NCBI GenBank assembly: GCA_964526645.1
Contig: CAZGJN010000001.1
Span: 180,995 to 244,994 of the forward strand
Direction: 5' to 3'
DNA from: JADJNW01 sp964526645
GTDB taxonomy: Bacteria; Bacteroidota; Bacteroidia; Chitinophagales; Saprospiraceae
Length of the DNA stretch: 64,000 nt
How positions within the stretch are numbered: position 1 is the first letter of the stretch; each line of letters begins with the position of its first letter. Below the pieces are notes generated by a model, which was given only the letters and a program-made list of their open reading frames with translations, did not search any database and was not told the origin of the DNA. Shown here in pieces: positions 37,359-46,615 of this stretch. Made by a program: the position numbers and the translations under genes.

Positions 37359-38714
37359 ATGTTTGAGAATCTGAATGATCGTTTGGAAAGTGCATTCAAA
37401 GTACTCCGAGGGCATAACCGTCTGACAGAGCTAAACATTGCCGAGTCTATCAAAGAAATTCGCCGGGCATTGGTAGATGCTGATGTTAACTATAAAATTG
37501 CAAAAGAATTTACAGATAGAGTAAAGGACAAAGCACTTGGTACCGAAAACGTGCTAAAATCTGTAAAGCCAGGTGATTTGATGGTCAAAATCGTCATGGA
37601 CGAATTGACGGAGCTCATGGGTGGGCAAACTGCAGGTATCAACATTAGTAAAACAAAACCTTCCATTGTACTCATTGCCGGATTGCAAGGCTCTGGTAAA
37701 ACAACCTTCACAGGTAAATTAGCTTATCACCTCAAAAACAAACGCCAAAAGTCAGTGCTGGTGGTTGCTTGTGATGTGTATCGCCCTGCTGCTATTGATC
37801 AGCTGACGGTATTGGCAGAACAAGTGGGTGCGTCTGTTTATAAAGAACCAGAAAGTAAAAATCCGGTTCAAATTGCCTTGAATGCGCTTCAACATGCCAA
37901 AACGCATGGTTTTGATGCGGTTATTGTGGATACTGCCGGACGTCTGGCTGTGGATGAGGAGATGATGGATGAAATTTCCAAGATCAAAACAGCGATTCAA
38001 CCTCACGAGACCTTATTTGTAGTGGACTCCATGACGGGTCAAGATGCTGTCAATACCGCCAAAACGTTCAACGATGTCATTAATTATGATGGCGTAGTGC
38101 TTACTAAACTGGATGGTGACACGCGCGGTGGGGCAGCGCTTTCGATCAAATACACCGTAGGCAAGCCGATCAAGTTTGTCAGTATGGGTGAAAAAATGGA
38201 CACCTTAGATGTGTTTTTCCCCGACCGCATGGCGCAGCGTATTCTCGGGATGGGCGATATTGTATCTTTGGTAGAAAAAGCGCAAGAGCAATTTGATGAA
38301 GAGGAAGCCAAACGCTTGGAGAAAAAAATTCGCAAGAATAAATTTGATTTTAATGACTTCCTGAGCCAAATTAATCAAATCAGAAAAATGGGGGACCTCA
38401 AAAGCCTGATAGGAATGATCCCTGGCATGGGGAAAGCCCTCAAAGATGTAGATATTGACAATAGTGCCTTCAATAAAGTGGAAGCTATTATTTTTTCGAT
38501 GACACCGCAGGAGCGCGAAAATCCTGAACTACTGAACATGAGCCGCAAGCTGCGTATTTCCAAAGGCTGTGGGCAGAATCTCAATGAGATTAATGCTTTT
38601 ATCAAGCAATTTGACCAGATGCGCAAAATGATGCACAAATTCAGCAAAATGCCAGGCATAGGAAGCATGAGCATGCCACAAGGCCCTGCGCCAAAAGGCT
38701 TCAGGAGGAAGTAA
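37359..38714 (+). CDS. ffh: Signal recognition particle protein Ffh (SRP54)
   Basis: A 451-residue GTPase that binds signal sequences and the 4.5S RNA and delivers ribosomes to FtsY. The N domain is ~1-90. The G domain has GLQGSGKTTFTGKLA (G1), VACDVYRPAAIDQL, VDTAGRLAVDEEMM (G3), and TKLDGDTRGGAALS (G4). The M domain (~300-451) starts GMGDIVSLVEKAQEQ and carries a methionine-rich groove ending MRKMMHKFSKMPG. Length and order are standard. No 4.5S RNA gene was recognised near it. The gene ends 3 bp before the convergent trmH. Confidence 0.95.
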   Translation: MFENLNDRLESAFKVLRGHNRLTELNIAESIKEIRRALVDADVNYKIAKEFTDRVKDKALGTENVLKSVKPGDLMVKIVMDELTELMGGQTAGINISKTKPSIVLIAGLQGSGKTTFTGKLAYHLKNKRQKSVLVVACDVYRPAAIDQLTVLAEQVGASVYKEPESKNPVQIALNALQHAKTHGFDAVIVDTAGRLAVDEEMMDEISKIKTAIQPHETLFVVDSMTGQDAVNTAKTFNDVINYDGVVLTKLDGDTRGGAALSIKYTVGKPIKFVSMGEKMDTLDVFFPDRMAQRILGMGDIVSLVEKAQEQFDEEEAKRLEKKIRKNKFDFNDFLSQINQIRKMGDLKSLIGMIPGMGKALKDVDIDNSAFNKVEAIIFSMTPQERENPELLNMSRKLRISKGCGQNLNEINAFIKQFDQMRKMMHKFSKMPGIGSMSMPQGPAPKGFRRK

Positions 38715-38717
38715 GTA

Positions 38718-39260
38718 TCAAAATTCGCTTTCCGCTACCCTTTCCAACAAGCCATACACTGCTATGCCCGTGGCCATTGCTACATTAAGGGAGGTTTTCA
38801 CGCCAAACATGGGGATATGAATACAAGCATCCACCAGCTGAAGGATGTCGCCGGATAAACCTGTTTCCTCATTTCCGATAGCCAATAGACAAGGATATTG
38901 CGGTTTATATTGATGGTAAGGCACACTGTCATTCGTCCATTCCAAAGCCAGCAACTGATGAGTTGTTTTTAGTTGTAAAACCGCCGCCAGATCAGATAAA
39001 GGTTCGTAGGGTACAAACTGTTCAGCCGACCTTGCCACACGCCGGAATGCAGTATTGAACGGAACGGTTTCCATCCGATAGCCATATATTTTGTTGATCC
39101 TTGCGGCATCCGCCAGCCGAAATAAGGCACCTACGTTTCGCACATCGGTTACACGATCCAGCAGCAAGCCAATGGGATGCCGATGTTGTTGGATATGCTC
39201 CAGGTGGGTTTGAAAATCGGGTCGCACCTCTTCGAAGGTCAATTGTCTTCTGCGGGTCAT
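38718..39260 (-). CDS. trmH: SpoU/TrmH-family RNA 2'-O-methyltransferase
   Basis: 180 residues from the ATG at 39260 (MTRRRQLTF); the frame is open upstream but would overlap the neighbouring divergent gene. The three SPOUT motifs are visible: DRVTDVRNVGALFRLADA (motif 1), CLLAIGNEETGLSGDILQLV (motif 2), and IPMFGVKTSLNVAMATGIAV (motif 3), which form the trefoil knot that binds SAM. Family members methylate a ribose in tRNA (Gm18) or rRNA. The short form without an extra N-terminal RNA-binding domain resembles TrmH, but the exact target is inferred. Confidence 0.85.
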   Translation of the reverse strand: MTRRRQLTFEEVRPDFQTHLEHIQQHRHPIGLLLDRVTDVRNVGALFRLADAARINKIYGYRMETVPFNTAFRRVARSAEQFVPYEPLSDLAAVLQLKTTHQLLALEWTNDSVPYHQYKPQYPCLLAIGNEETGLSGDILQLVDACIHIPMFGVKTSLNVAMATGIAVYGLLERVAESEF

Positions 39261-39311
39261 TATTTTACACTTTGGTTTTCCAAAATATTTGAAAATAAAG
39301 ATATTTGGCAC

Positions 39312-39860
39312 ATGAGCGCTTTACTTTTTTTTGTTGCCATATTGCCAGATGAAGGCATTCAACAGCAAGTGACTGGTTTTAAAAGCCACCTTGCCAGGCA
39401 TTTTAATGCTTCGCATGCACTGAAATCGCCCCCACATATCACTTTGTTTCCTCCTTTTCAATGGGCGCAGGGCAAAACAGCAATGCTGCAACAAGTCTTG
39501 GACGATTTTGCCATAGCCCAGCATCCTTTTCAGGTGGAACTAAAAAACTTTGGTTGCTTTGCACCGCGTGTTATTTTTGTGAACGTGGTAAAAAATTTGC
39601 ACCTCACACAACTCCATGCCAAGTTGGTGCAATATCTTGAAAAAAAATTAAATCTTCGGAACGACAGACCTTACGCCCAGGCGTTCAAACCTCACATGAC
39701 CATTGCACACAAAGATTTACAAAAGGAGTTATTCCCCGATGCCTGGCAATATTTCTCAGATCTGAGCTATACGCGCACTGTTGAAGTCACGCACCTTGCG
39801 TTGCTGCGTTATGAAAAGCCAAATTGGAACGTTTTTCAGATGTTTCCATTGGGCACATAA
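39312..39860 (+). CDS. 2H phosphoesterase (LigT/2'-5' RNA ligase family)
   Basis: 182 residues from the ATG at 39312. Two HxT motifs define the family: PPHITLFPPF (His 42, Thr 44) and KPHMTIAHKD. They form the active site for cyclic-phosphodiester or 2'-5' RNA chemistry. The length fits the YjcG/LigT-like group. It is divergent from trmH with only 51 bp between starts, so the two probably share a promoter region; both may be RNA-processing enzymes. Confidence 0.85.
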   Translation: MSALLFFVAILPDEGIQQQVTGFKSHLARHFNASHALKSPPHITLFPPFQWAQGKTAMLQQVLDDFAIAQHPFQVELKNFGCFAPRVIFVNVVKNLHLTQLHAKLVQYLEKKLNLRNDRPYAQAFKPHMTIAHKDLQKELFPDAWQYFSDLSYTRTVEVTHLALLRYEKPNWNVFQMFPLGT

Positions 39861-39941
39861 CACGAAAATGAGAGTGCATGCTGCCTTCATGAGAAATTTT
39901 GTATTATTTCAAAAATTATAAAAATCATCATATTTAAAAAT

Positions 39942-39972
39942 TTTGAATAAATAGTAAAAGATTGCTACCTTT
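39942..39972 (+). promoter_or_regulatory. Bacteroidota-type promoter of the WG-repeat gene
   Basis: TTTG (39942-39945), 19 bp, then TACCTTTG (39965-39972): a complete match to the -33/-7 consensus. It predicts a start site near 39979 and a leader of about 140 nt before the ATG at 40119. Confidence 0.65.
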
Positions 39973-40118
39973 GTAAAATCCTGATCTACTGCCTGGCAAG
40001 TCTGCCGGCATGAAATAATTTGAATACAACAAATAGCGTTAGAAGAAAACAAGGATTGGAACAACAGTGAACGTGAACAGTTTTGAAGTCAAAAACCGAT
40101 AACCCTGCACTTCGGCTT

Positions 40119-43100
40119 ATGAGGATTACATGGATTGCTCTATTACTTATCTGGTGTAGCTTTGCTGCTTCTGCGCAGTTGTATTTTCCTGTAAAGGTGA
40201 ATAAAAAATGGGGTTTGATCAATGCCGAAGGGCAAATAGTGCAGCCTCCTGTGTACGATGCTATCGGAGAATTCAAACAATTTGGGTATGCTGTGATGCA
40301 ACGCAACGGCAAGGTAGGGCTATTAAACAAAAGCGGGCGAGAGGTCATTGCTCCATCTTACGAAGATTTAAAAGTGCTGGACTCTCTAATAGTGGCGGTG
40401 ATGAATAATGATGCTTGGCAAGTAATAAATCTGGATGGTGATTTGGTGGTAGAAAAAGGGTATGAGCAGGTGAACGTCTTGAGCAAACAATACATCGCCT
40501 TCCGAAAAAATCAAAAATGGGGAATCGTCCATTACAAAGGAAAAATGCTCAGCGAACCCAAATACGACGAAATTCTCCTGGAAAAAGACAAGTTTTTTTT
40601 GACTCGCAAAGGTGAAAAGCTGGGATTGCTAACCATCCATGGAAAAGAAATACTGGAGACAATCGCCGATGAGGTCAATTTTTTTAGCGATAGCTTGATT
40701 TTCTACAAATTCGGCAACCGCTGGGGCGCTATCAGCAACCAGGGCAGCCCTATTATTCCACCGCAATATGACGCTTACACGCGTATCTCCGATTCGTTTA
40801 TCAAACTAATTGCCCAGGACAAGCTATTTGTTTATTCCGTCGCTTGCAGCAAGATTATCTCTCCCGATGATTTCGATGATTTTTACCCTTTTTCAAAAAA
40901 GTACGTCATCGTCAAAAAAAACCGGCAGTTAGGCTTACTCGACTGGTGCGGAAACATAGCGCTCGCCCCACAATATTTTGAAATTCAACCCTACCACGGC
41001 GATTTATTTCGTGTCAATTACAAAGGCAAATGGGGGATTGTTCAGTTGTATGATCAGCCAATGGCGGCTTTCCGGTACGACTATATCGCGCCCCTTCGCG
41101 GCAGTATCTGTTTGATGAAAAAAGCCGGCAAATTTGGTGTCCTCAATTTTAAAGGTGAAGAAATAATACCCGCTGATTATCATCGAATTGAGATAGAAAA
41201 CAATCGAGCAAAAGCTTATAAAAGCAGCGCAGAAAGCAGTTCGGTAGAATCTCTTACCCTGATCGAATTTAATGAGGAGGGTGCTTTGGTAGGCGGTAGT
41301 GCTTTTGAAAAACACTTTTTAGTCAAAATTTCTGGCAAAAAACCCAGCACTCCCGCCCCAAACCAATTTGATGAAAACGACTACCTACTCGACCAATTCG
41401 AGTGGTTTTATTCCCCCCTTGCCGACCGCTGGGGGCTGCGCCGCCTTGCTGATGGTAGTATCCAGATAGAGCCACAGTTTTATTCCATCAAAGTACTCAA
41501 GGACTTGGGGCTTACCCTTGTTGGCATGCAGAAATCCAATCGCTTCGAATTTGAACGCACCACCTATCGCTTCGACATGGTTTATGGTTTGGTCAATAAC
41601 CAGGGAGGCATTCTGGTCACAGATGTAGATTTTTGGGATGTACGATTTGAAGATTTCTACAAAGGTAGTCCAGTGGCGCGCTTTATTGCTTCTAATGGCA
41701 GGCACGGGTTGGTGGACAGAATAGGGAGGGTTGTCAAAAAAGATTTTGCTTACATCGGTGAATTCAAAAACGGCGTAGCACGCACCAGTATCAAAGGGAA
41801 ACTCTCTGGGAGTATAAAGGACAAAAATAGTCTTGGCGACCTCGCTACCTACTTGGGGAATCTGCAAACGCCGCATAATATGGTGGATTATACGCAGTAC
41901 GACCAACTTTTTCAAAAAGAAGCCGTGCTGATTTGTGAAAACTGTGAATGGGGCTATATTGATACCAGTGGGCAGATGATTGTAACGCCCAAATATTCGT
42001 TTGCGCATGATCTCGTCAACGAAGTTGGTATTGTAGAATGCAGCGGCAAGTGGGGAATGGTAGATCGAAAAGGGAAAGTGCTCATTCCTTGTAACTACGA
42101 TGGCATTCATTTTCTGGAAAACACCAATAATCAGATTGTAAAAGTTTATGTGCAAGAGCCAAAATATGGTTTAATTGACACCTTGGGGCAAATCGCAGTA
42201 AGTGCCGTGTACGAAGAAATTGGGTATTTCAAGGAGGAACGGCTGGCGGTAAAGCGCAATGGCATGTGGGGCTTCACGAATGGCGAAGGGCTGGAGGTCA
42301 TTCCTTGCCGGTTCAGAGAAGTAGCCAATTTCAGCGAAGGGCTGGCGGCTGTCAAGTTGGGCAGATACTGGGGGTTTATAGACAAACAAGGCGATATTGA
42401 AATTGATTTCAAATACCTCCGTGCCGGAAATTTCAACAGCGGGCTCGCCTGGGTTGCTACCCCAAAAGGAACGGGTTACATCAACAGAAAAGAAAATTTT
42501 GTTATTCATACCAAATTTGATAAAGCCTTTGATTTTCAGGAAAATGTAGCAAGAGTTGTGGTAGATGGCAAGTATGGATTGATTGACCTCAACGGAAAAT
42601 TTGTAGTCAAACCCAAGTACGGTAATATTGAGCCATTCGATCAACATGGCTTAGCCATTGTACGCAATAGTGACAGAACCATCCGGTATGGCATCATTAA
42701 CAGGGAAGGCAGCCTCGTTGTCAACATTTCTTTCAATGAAATTCAGCCTTTTTCAGAAGGCTTGGCAGCTGTAAAAACCAAAGAGGGCTATGGTTTTATT
42801 GACATTACGGGGAAATTGGTTATCCCTTGCATTTATAGCAAAGTATCGGCTTTTCAGCAAGGCAGAGCTGCCGTTTACAAAGATGGTGCTTGCGGTTATA
42901 TCAACAAAACTGGAAATGAAGTGGTGCCTTTTGAATTTAGCAAGTGCTTAGAGTTCGATGGCGGCAAAGCCGTGGTGTACAGGGGGATTCGCAGGGCGGG
43001 TTTGATAAATCTGGAAGGCAACTTGATACTGGAGCCCAGTGTGGATCGCCTCCTCAAATTTCGGGAGGGCCGCGGTTTGGTTCGGGATAGCGAGTATCGC

Positions 43101-43454
43101 TTTTATTACATCACTGAGCACGCCCGGCTTTATAATGGGTATTATGAGAAGGCTTCTGAGTTCCAGCATGGCGTAGCAGTTGTGCAAATCAACGGCAAGT
43201 GGGGCATTATCAATCGGAAAGGGATGGAAGTCATACCGCCTAAATACGACAAAATCGAATCCTTTGAAAATGGCTATGCGCGGGTACGAGTGGAAGGGTT
43301 TAATGGCTTGACGAATCTGCATGGCAAACTGATTGTTCAGCCCAATTTTGAGTACATCAGCTACGCGGGCGATGGCTTATTCCGAGTAGAACAAGGGGAT
43401 AAAATCGGTTATTTTGACCAGCATGGCAATTGGGTATGGACACTTTCTAAATAA
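40119..43454 (+). CDS. Large exported WG-repeat (WG_beta_rep) protein
   Basis: 1,111 residues from the ATG at 40119; an in-frame TTG at 40083 is less likely. The signal peptide is MRITWIALLLIWCSFAASA. The rest is at least 15 repeats of ~45-50 residues, each with a core like NGKWGIINRKGMEVIPPKYD (a WG or YG dipeptide, a turn with G, then IxPxYD). Repeat spacing is irregular in the middle (~400-560), where a Ser-rich and Pro-rich linker (SGKKPSTPAPNQF) occurs. WG repeats fold as beta-rich superhelices of unknown partner. No sorting tail or transmembrane helix is obvious at the C-terminus, so it may stay in the periplasm. Confidence 0.88.
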   Translation: MRITWIALLLIWCSFAASAQLYFPVKVNKKWGLINAEGQIVQPPVYDAIGEFKQFGYAVMQRNGKVGLLNKSGREVIAPSYEDLKVLDSLIVAVMNNDAWQVINLDGDLVVEKGYEQVNVLSKQYIAFRKNQKWGIVHYKGKMLSEPKYDEILLEKDKFFLTRKGEKLGLLTIHGKEILETIADEVNFFSDSLIFYKFGNRWGAISNQGSPIIPPQYDAYTRISDSFIKLIAQDKLFVYSVACSKIISPDDFDDFYPFSKKYVIVKKNRQLGLLDWCGNIALAPQYFEIQPYHGDLFRVNYKGKWGIVQLYDQPMAAFRYDYIAPLRGSICLMKKAGKFGVLNFKGEEIIPADYHRIEIENNRAKAYKSSAESSSVESLTLIEFNEEGALVGGSAFEKHFLVKISGKKPSTPAPNQFDENDYLLDQFEWFYSPLADRWGLRRLADGSIQIEPQFYSIKVLKDLGLTLVGMQKSNRFEFERTTYRFDMVYGLVNNQGGILVTDVDFWDVRFEDFYKGSPVARFIASNGRHGLVDRIGRVVKKDFAYIGEFKNGVARTSIKGKLSGSIKDKNSLGDLATYLGNLQTPHNMVDYTQYDQLFQKEAVLICENCEWGYIDTSGQMIVTPKYSFAHDLVNEVGIVECSGKWGMVDRKGKVLIPCNYDGIHFLENTNNQIVKVYVQEPKYGLIDTLGQIAVSAVYEEIGYFKEERLAVKRNGMWGFTNGEGLEVIPCRFREVANFSEGLAAVKLGRYWGFIDKQGDIEIDFKYLRAGNFNSGLAWVATPKGTGYINRKENFVIHTKFDKAFDFQENVARVVVDGKYGLIDLNGKFVVKPKYGNIEPFDQHGLAIVRNSDRTIRYGIINREGSLVVNISFNEIQPFSEGLAAVKTKEGYGFIDITGKLVIPCIYSKVSAFQQGRAAVYKDGACGYINKTGNEVVPFEFSKCLEFDGGKAVVYRGIRRAGLINLEGNLILEPSVDRLLKFREGRGLVRDSEYRFYYITEHARLYNGYYEKASEFQHGVAVVQINGKWGIINRKGMEVIPPKYDKIESFENGYARVRVEGFNGLTNLHGKLIVQPNFEYISYAGDGLFRVEQGDKIGYFDQHGNWVWTLSK

Positions 43455-43622
43455 TCAGTACGAAATCAGGGTTTTAGTTTCTTCGGTGATTTTCGGTGGC
43501 TGTGTACATAAAACCTGTCCCCTTCAAATAGCGGGATAATGTCATCTTACACCAATTTAACTTATCTCATTGTTTTTATCCACAATCCAGCTTACTTTGA
43601 GTTTTCAAATTTGAAGAATAAG

Positions 43623-44963
43623 ATGAAAACAATTTTGATCAAAAACGCCCAGCTTGTCAATCGTGGAAAAATTGTGCCGGGAGATATTTTTATTCGCGAA
43701 GGTTTTATTGAGCAAATCGCGCCTCAGATCAACAAGGCTGCCGAACTTGAAATCAATGCCGAAGGGAAATACGCCATCCCGGGAATTATTGACGATCAGG
43801 TGCACTTTCGAGAGCCGGGACTAACGCATAAGGCAGAAATTTACACAGAATCGCGGGCCGCAGTGGCCGGTGGGGTGACCTCCTTCATGGAAATGCCCAA
43901 TACCAAGCCCCCTACCCTCTCGCAGGCGCTACTCCAGGAAAAATATGCACTCGGTGCACAAAAATCATTGGCGAATTACTCTTTTTATATGGGCACTTCC
44001 AATGATAATCTGGAAGAAGTACTAAAAACCAATCCGAAAACCGTTTGTGGTATCAAAATTTTTATGGGATCCAGCACGGGTAATATGCTGGTAGATGCAC
44101 CGAAGACGCTGGAAACCCTTTTCTCACAAGTACCGATGCTCATAGCGACCCACTGCGAAGACGAAGCTACCATTAAAGCAAACGAAGCGATTTTCAGGGC
44201 ACAATACGGAGAAGGAGTACCTATGGATTGCCATCCAAAAATCAGAAGCGCTGAAGCATGCCTGAAGTCCTCTCGCCTTGCCGTCGAATTGGCGCAAAAA
44301 CATGCAACGCGCCTGCATATTTTGCACATTTCTACTCAGGACGAACTGGCGCTTTTGCGCAACGACATTCCATTGGAAAAAAAACGCATCACCGCTGAAG
44401 TATGTGTGCATCACTTGTTTTTTAATGCAACGGATTACGCCCGCTTGGGTACACGTATCAAGTGGAATCCTGCTGTAAAAGCTGCAGCCCATCAGGCAGC
44501 ATTGTTGCCCGCTTTACTCGACAATCGCCTGGATGTCGTCGCTACTGACCACGCGCCCCACACGCTTGAAGAAAAACAAAATACCTATTTTAATACGCCT
44601 TCGGGTGGCCCTTTGGTGCAGCATAGCCTGAACGTGCTGCTCGGTTTTTATCATCAGGGGCTGATCTCTTTGGAAAAAATTGTAGAAAAAATGTGCCATG
44701 CACCTGCTGTTTGTTTTCAGATTGATCGCAGAGGCTTTTTGGAAGAAGGTTACTGGGCAGATATTGCAATTATAAATCTGCATCAAAAGTGGGCCGTATC
44801 CAAAGAAAATTTGTGGTACAAATGCGCCTGGTCGCCTTTTGAAGGATATGAATTTGAAGGGAAAGTGGAAACGACCATCGTGAGCGGGCATTTAGCTTTC
44901 CAAAACGGGCAATTCTATGAAGAAAAAAAAGGAGAACGGTTAAGCTTTAATCCTTTCTATTAG
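43623..44963 (+). CDS. pyrC: Dihydroorotase (pyrimidine biosynthesis)
   Basis: 446 residues from the ATG at 43623; the frame is open 28 codons upstream without family similarity. It converts carbamoyl-aspartate to dihydroorotate. Amidohydrolase landmarks: DDQVHFREPGLTHK (position of the metal HxH, with Gln 59 in place of the first His and His 61 retained), GGVTSFMEMPNTKP, KIFMGSSTGNM (position of the bridging carboxy-lysine), ATHCEDE, LHILHIST, and VATDHAPHT (catalytic Asp). The Gln is, from memory, frequent in Bacteroidota enzymes. No other pyr gene is adjacent. Confidence 0.85.
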   Translation: MKTILIKNAQLVNRGKIVPGDIFIREGFIEQIAPQINKAAELEINAEGKYAIPGIIDDQVHFREPGLTHKAEIYTESRAAVAGGVTSFMEMPNTKPPTLSQALLQEKYALGAQKSLANYSFYMGTSNDNLEEVLKTNPKTVCGIKIFMGSSTGNMLVDAPKTLETLFSQVPMLIATHCEDEATIKANEAIFRAQYGEGVPMDCHPKIRSAEACLKSSRLAVELAQKHATRLHILHISTQDELALLRNDIPLEKKRITAEVCVHHLFFNATDYARLGTRIKWNPAVKAAAHQAALLPALLDNRLDVVATDHAPHTLEEKQNTYFNTPSGGPLVQHSLNVLLGFYHQGLISLEKIVEKMCHAPAVCFQIDRRGFLEEGYWADIAIINLHQKWAVSKENLWYKCAWSPFEGYEFEGKVETTIVSGHLAFQNGQFYEEKKGERLSFNPFY

Positions 44964-45010
44964 TCAGTAGCCGTTTGCAAGAAAGCCTGTACTTTATTTG
45001 GAACAAATGC

Positions 45011-45511
45011 TTAGGTTTTTTTACCAAACCTTTTATTTAAATGCCTATCCAGCCATACGAAAAATAAATAACTAAAACAGAGAATGACGATAAGCGTCCA
45101 AAGCTGTTGCGGCAAGGTAGAAAACCTATCCAAAATGGATTGGAATGCAGGTATTTTCACCATGTTGACCGACTCCACTTGCTGTAGATAATAAATGCTA
45201 CCAACAGTATAAACCAGTGTAAAGGCGCTCAGCGTATAGAAAAATGCCTTCACCCAAAACGGGTTGATCAAAGGCTGAACTACTATCTTTTTGTGTAGCT
45301 GAGGTAATCTATCCATTACGTTCATCACAAAGCGCATAGAGGGCTGTTCCGCTTCCATCTGCCGCAGGGATTGATGCAGACTTGTGCGCGCGCTTACTTC
45401 TTGCCGGAAGGAAGGCTCTTCTGCTATCCGTTGGTGGATCACTTGGCGCTCCTGAGGTTCGCATTCCCCATCAATATATCGCCAGATTAGCTTTTCATCT
45501 TGAGGTTTCAT
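45011..45511 (-). CDS. Putative anti-sigma factor, two membrane helices
   Basis: 166 residues. The N-terminal ~65 residues resemble the zf-HC2-like anti-sigma region (LIWRYIDGECEPQERQVIH, EPSFRQEVSARTSLHQSLR) but lack the zinc-binding His/Cys triad. Two hydrophobic helices follow, at ~88-110 (VKAFFYTLSAFTLVYTVGSI) and ~137-153 (LWTLIVILCFSYLFFVW). The start overlaps the ECF sigma gene by four bases, an ATGA-type coupling typical for sigma/anti-sigma pairs. Role inferred from context and pattern. Confidence 0.7.
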   Translation of the reverse strand: MKPQDEKLIWRYIDGECEPQERQVIHQRIAEEPSFRQEVSARTSLHQSLRQMEAEQPSMRFVMNVMDRLPQLHKKIVVQPLINPFWVKAFFYTLSAFTLVYTVGSIYYLQQVESVNMVKIPAFQSILDRFSTLPQQLWTLIVILCFSYLFFVWLDRHLNKRFGKKT

Positions 45512-46074
45512 ATTATATCTTTAATTTCAGCGTGAAGCTGCTCCATTAAATGCGCTTTCAAAAGCTCCCGAGTTCGGTGCAATTTCGTTTTTATATTCGT
45601 TTCTGTCAAGCCTGTAATTTCAGCGATTTCTTTCACAGGCTTCTCATTCAAATAGTACAAGGTAATCAAGGCAGCATCGTCGGGCTTTAATTTTTCTATT
45701 GCTTTGCGCAGTTGTTGTTGTAGATCCGCTTGCTGCACGCTGCTCATAAGGTTGTGATCATCTTCCAGGTGCAAAAAATCGGCATTGCCATCAATCGAAT
45801 AGGTTTCAATCTCTTTACGCCGCGCCGCATCAATTGCCGTTCGATAAGTAATCGTGTAAAGCCAGGTAGAAAATTTCGATTTTTGTTCGAAGCTATTCAG
45901 CGTTTTGTACACTTTTACAAACACATCCTGGGCTACCTCTTCCGCTTCTTCGCGGGATTTGAGCATCCGCAAGGCGATGGTAAAAACAAAATGCTGATAC
46001 CGCTCCACTAATACCTGAAAAGCAGGGCGATCACCATTTAATACGGCATTAATCAGCGTGATGTCTTCCAACAT
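45508..46074 (-). CDS. ECF-type RNA polymerase sigma factor
   Basis: 188 residues. Region 2 runs ~22-95: FQVLVERYQHFVFTIALRML, AEEVAQDVFVKVYKTL (core binding), FSTWLYTITYRTAIDAARRK (-10 recognition). Region 4 is ~125-178: DAALITLYYLNEKPVKEIAE then GLTETNIKTKLHRTRELLKA (helix-turn-helix for -35). Region 1.1 and region 3 are absent, as in ECF sigmas. Its stop overlaps the start of the putative anti-sigma gene. The regulated genes are unknown. Confidence 0.9.
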   Translation of the reverse strand: MLEDITLINAVLNGDRPAFQVLVERYQHFVFTIALRMLKSREEAEEVAQDVFVKVYKTLNSFEQKSKFSTWLYTITYRTAIDAARRKEIETYSIDGNADFLHLEDDHNLMSSVQQADLQQQLRKAIEKLKPDDAALITLYYLNEKPVKEIAEITGLTETNIKTKLHRTRELLKAHLMEQLHAEIKDII

Positions 46075-46246
46075 TTTCTGAAAAGCTTATCTTTGAAATC
46101 TTTGCAAGTTATTGCAAAAAATAGAAACCACTTTTCATTTTCGACTGTGACGATTATTTTCAGGATCGGGTTGCAAAAAAACAGGATAAATTGTAACCGA
46201 TTTGCCTAAGGTATCGTCGTAAGTTTTAAATAAAATCAAATATCTT

Positions 46247-46615
46247 ATGGCCAATCCTTTTTTAACTGGCGCCTTAGCTGTTGTAGGTTTCTTCACAGCC
46301 ATTATCGTTTGGATTTACATGCACTACTCCTCCCGCCATCGGGAGCGGATGGCGCTATTAGAACATAGCAAAGATGCCAGTATCTTCGAGCGTAAGCAGC
46401 GAGCATTTGCCAACATGAATGCTCTGAAGTATGGGATGGTGGGTGTCATGGCAGGTATCGGGCTGCTGGTAGGCGGCTTTTTGAACAGAATGTACATCAT
46501 GGAAGAAGAAGTGGCGTATTTGTCTATGATGCTCATCATGGGTGGTGCTGGCATGGTAGCTTATTATTATGTAGCGAACAAAGAGAAAGAAAGACAAGAT
46601 TCCGATATTTTATAA
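46247..46615 (+). CDS. Small inner-membrane protein, DUF6249-like
   Basis: 122 residues with three hydrophobic helices: LTGALAVVGFFTAIIVWIYM (~6-25), YGMVGVMAGIGLLVGGFL (~62-79) and LSMMLIMGGAGMVAYYYVA (~92-110). A basic loop, SSRHRERMALLEHSKD, lies between the first two. The arrangement resembles DUF6249 proteins, which in Bacteroidota often sit next to ECF sigma genes, as here (divergent from the sigma factor). It may belong to the same stress response, but this is inference. Its 3' end overlaps the convergent GNAT gene by six bases. Confidence 0.7.
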   Translation: MANPFLTGALAVVGFFTAIIVWIYMHYSSRHRERMALLEHSKDASIFERKQRAFANMNALKYGMVGVMAGIGLLVGGFLNRMYIMEEEVAYLSMMLIMGGAGMVAYYYVANKEKERQDSDIL

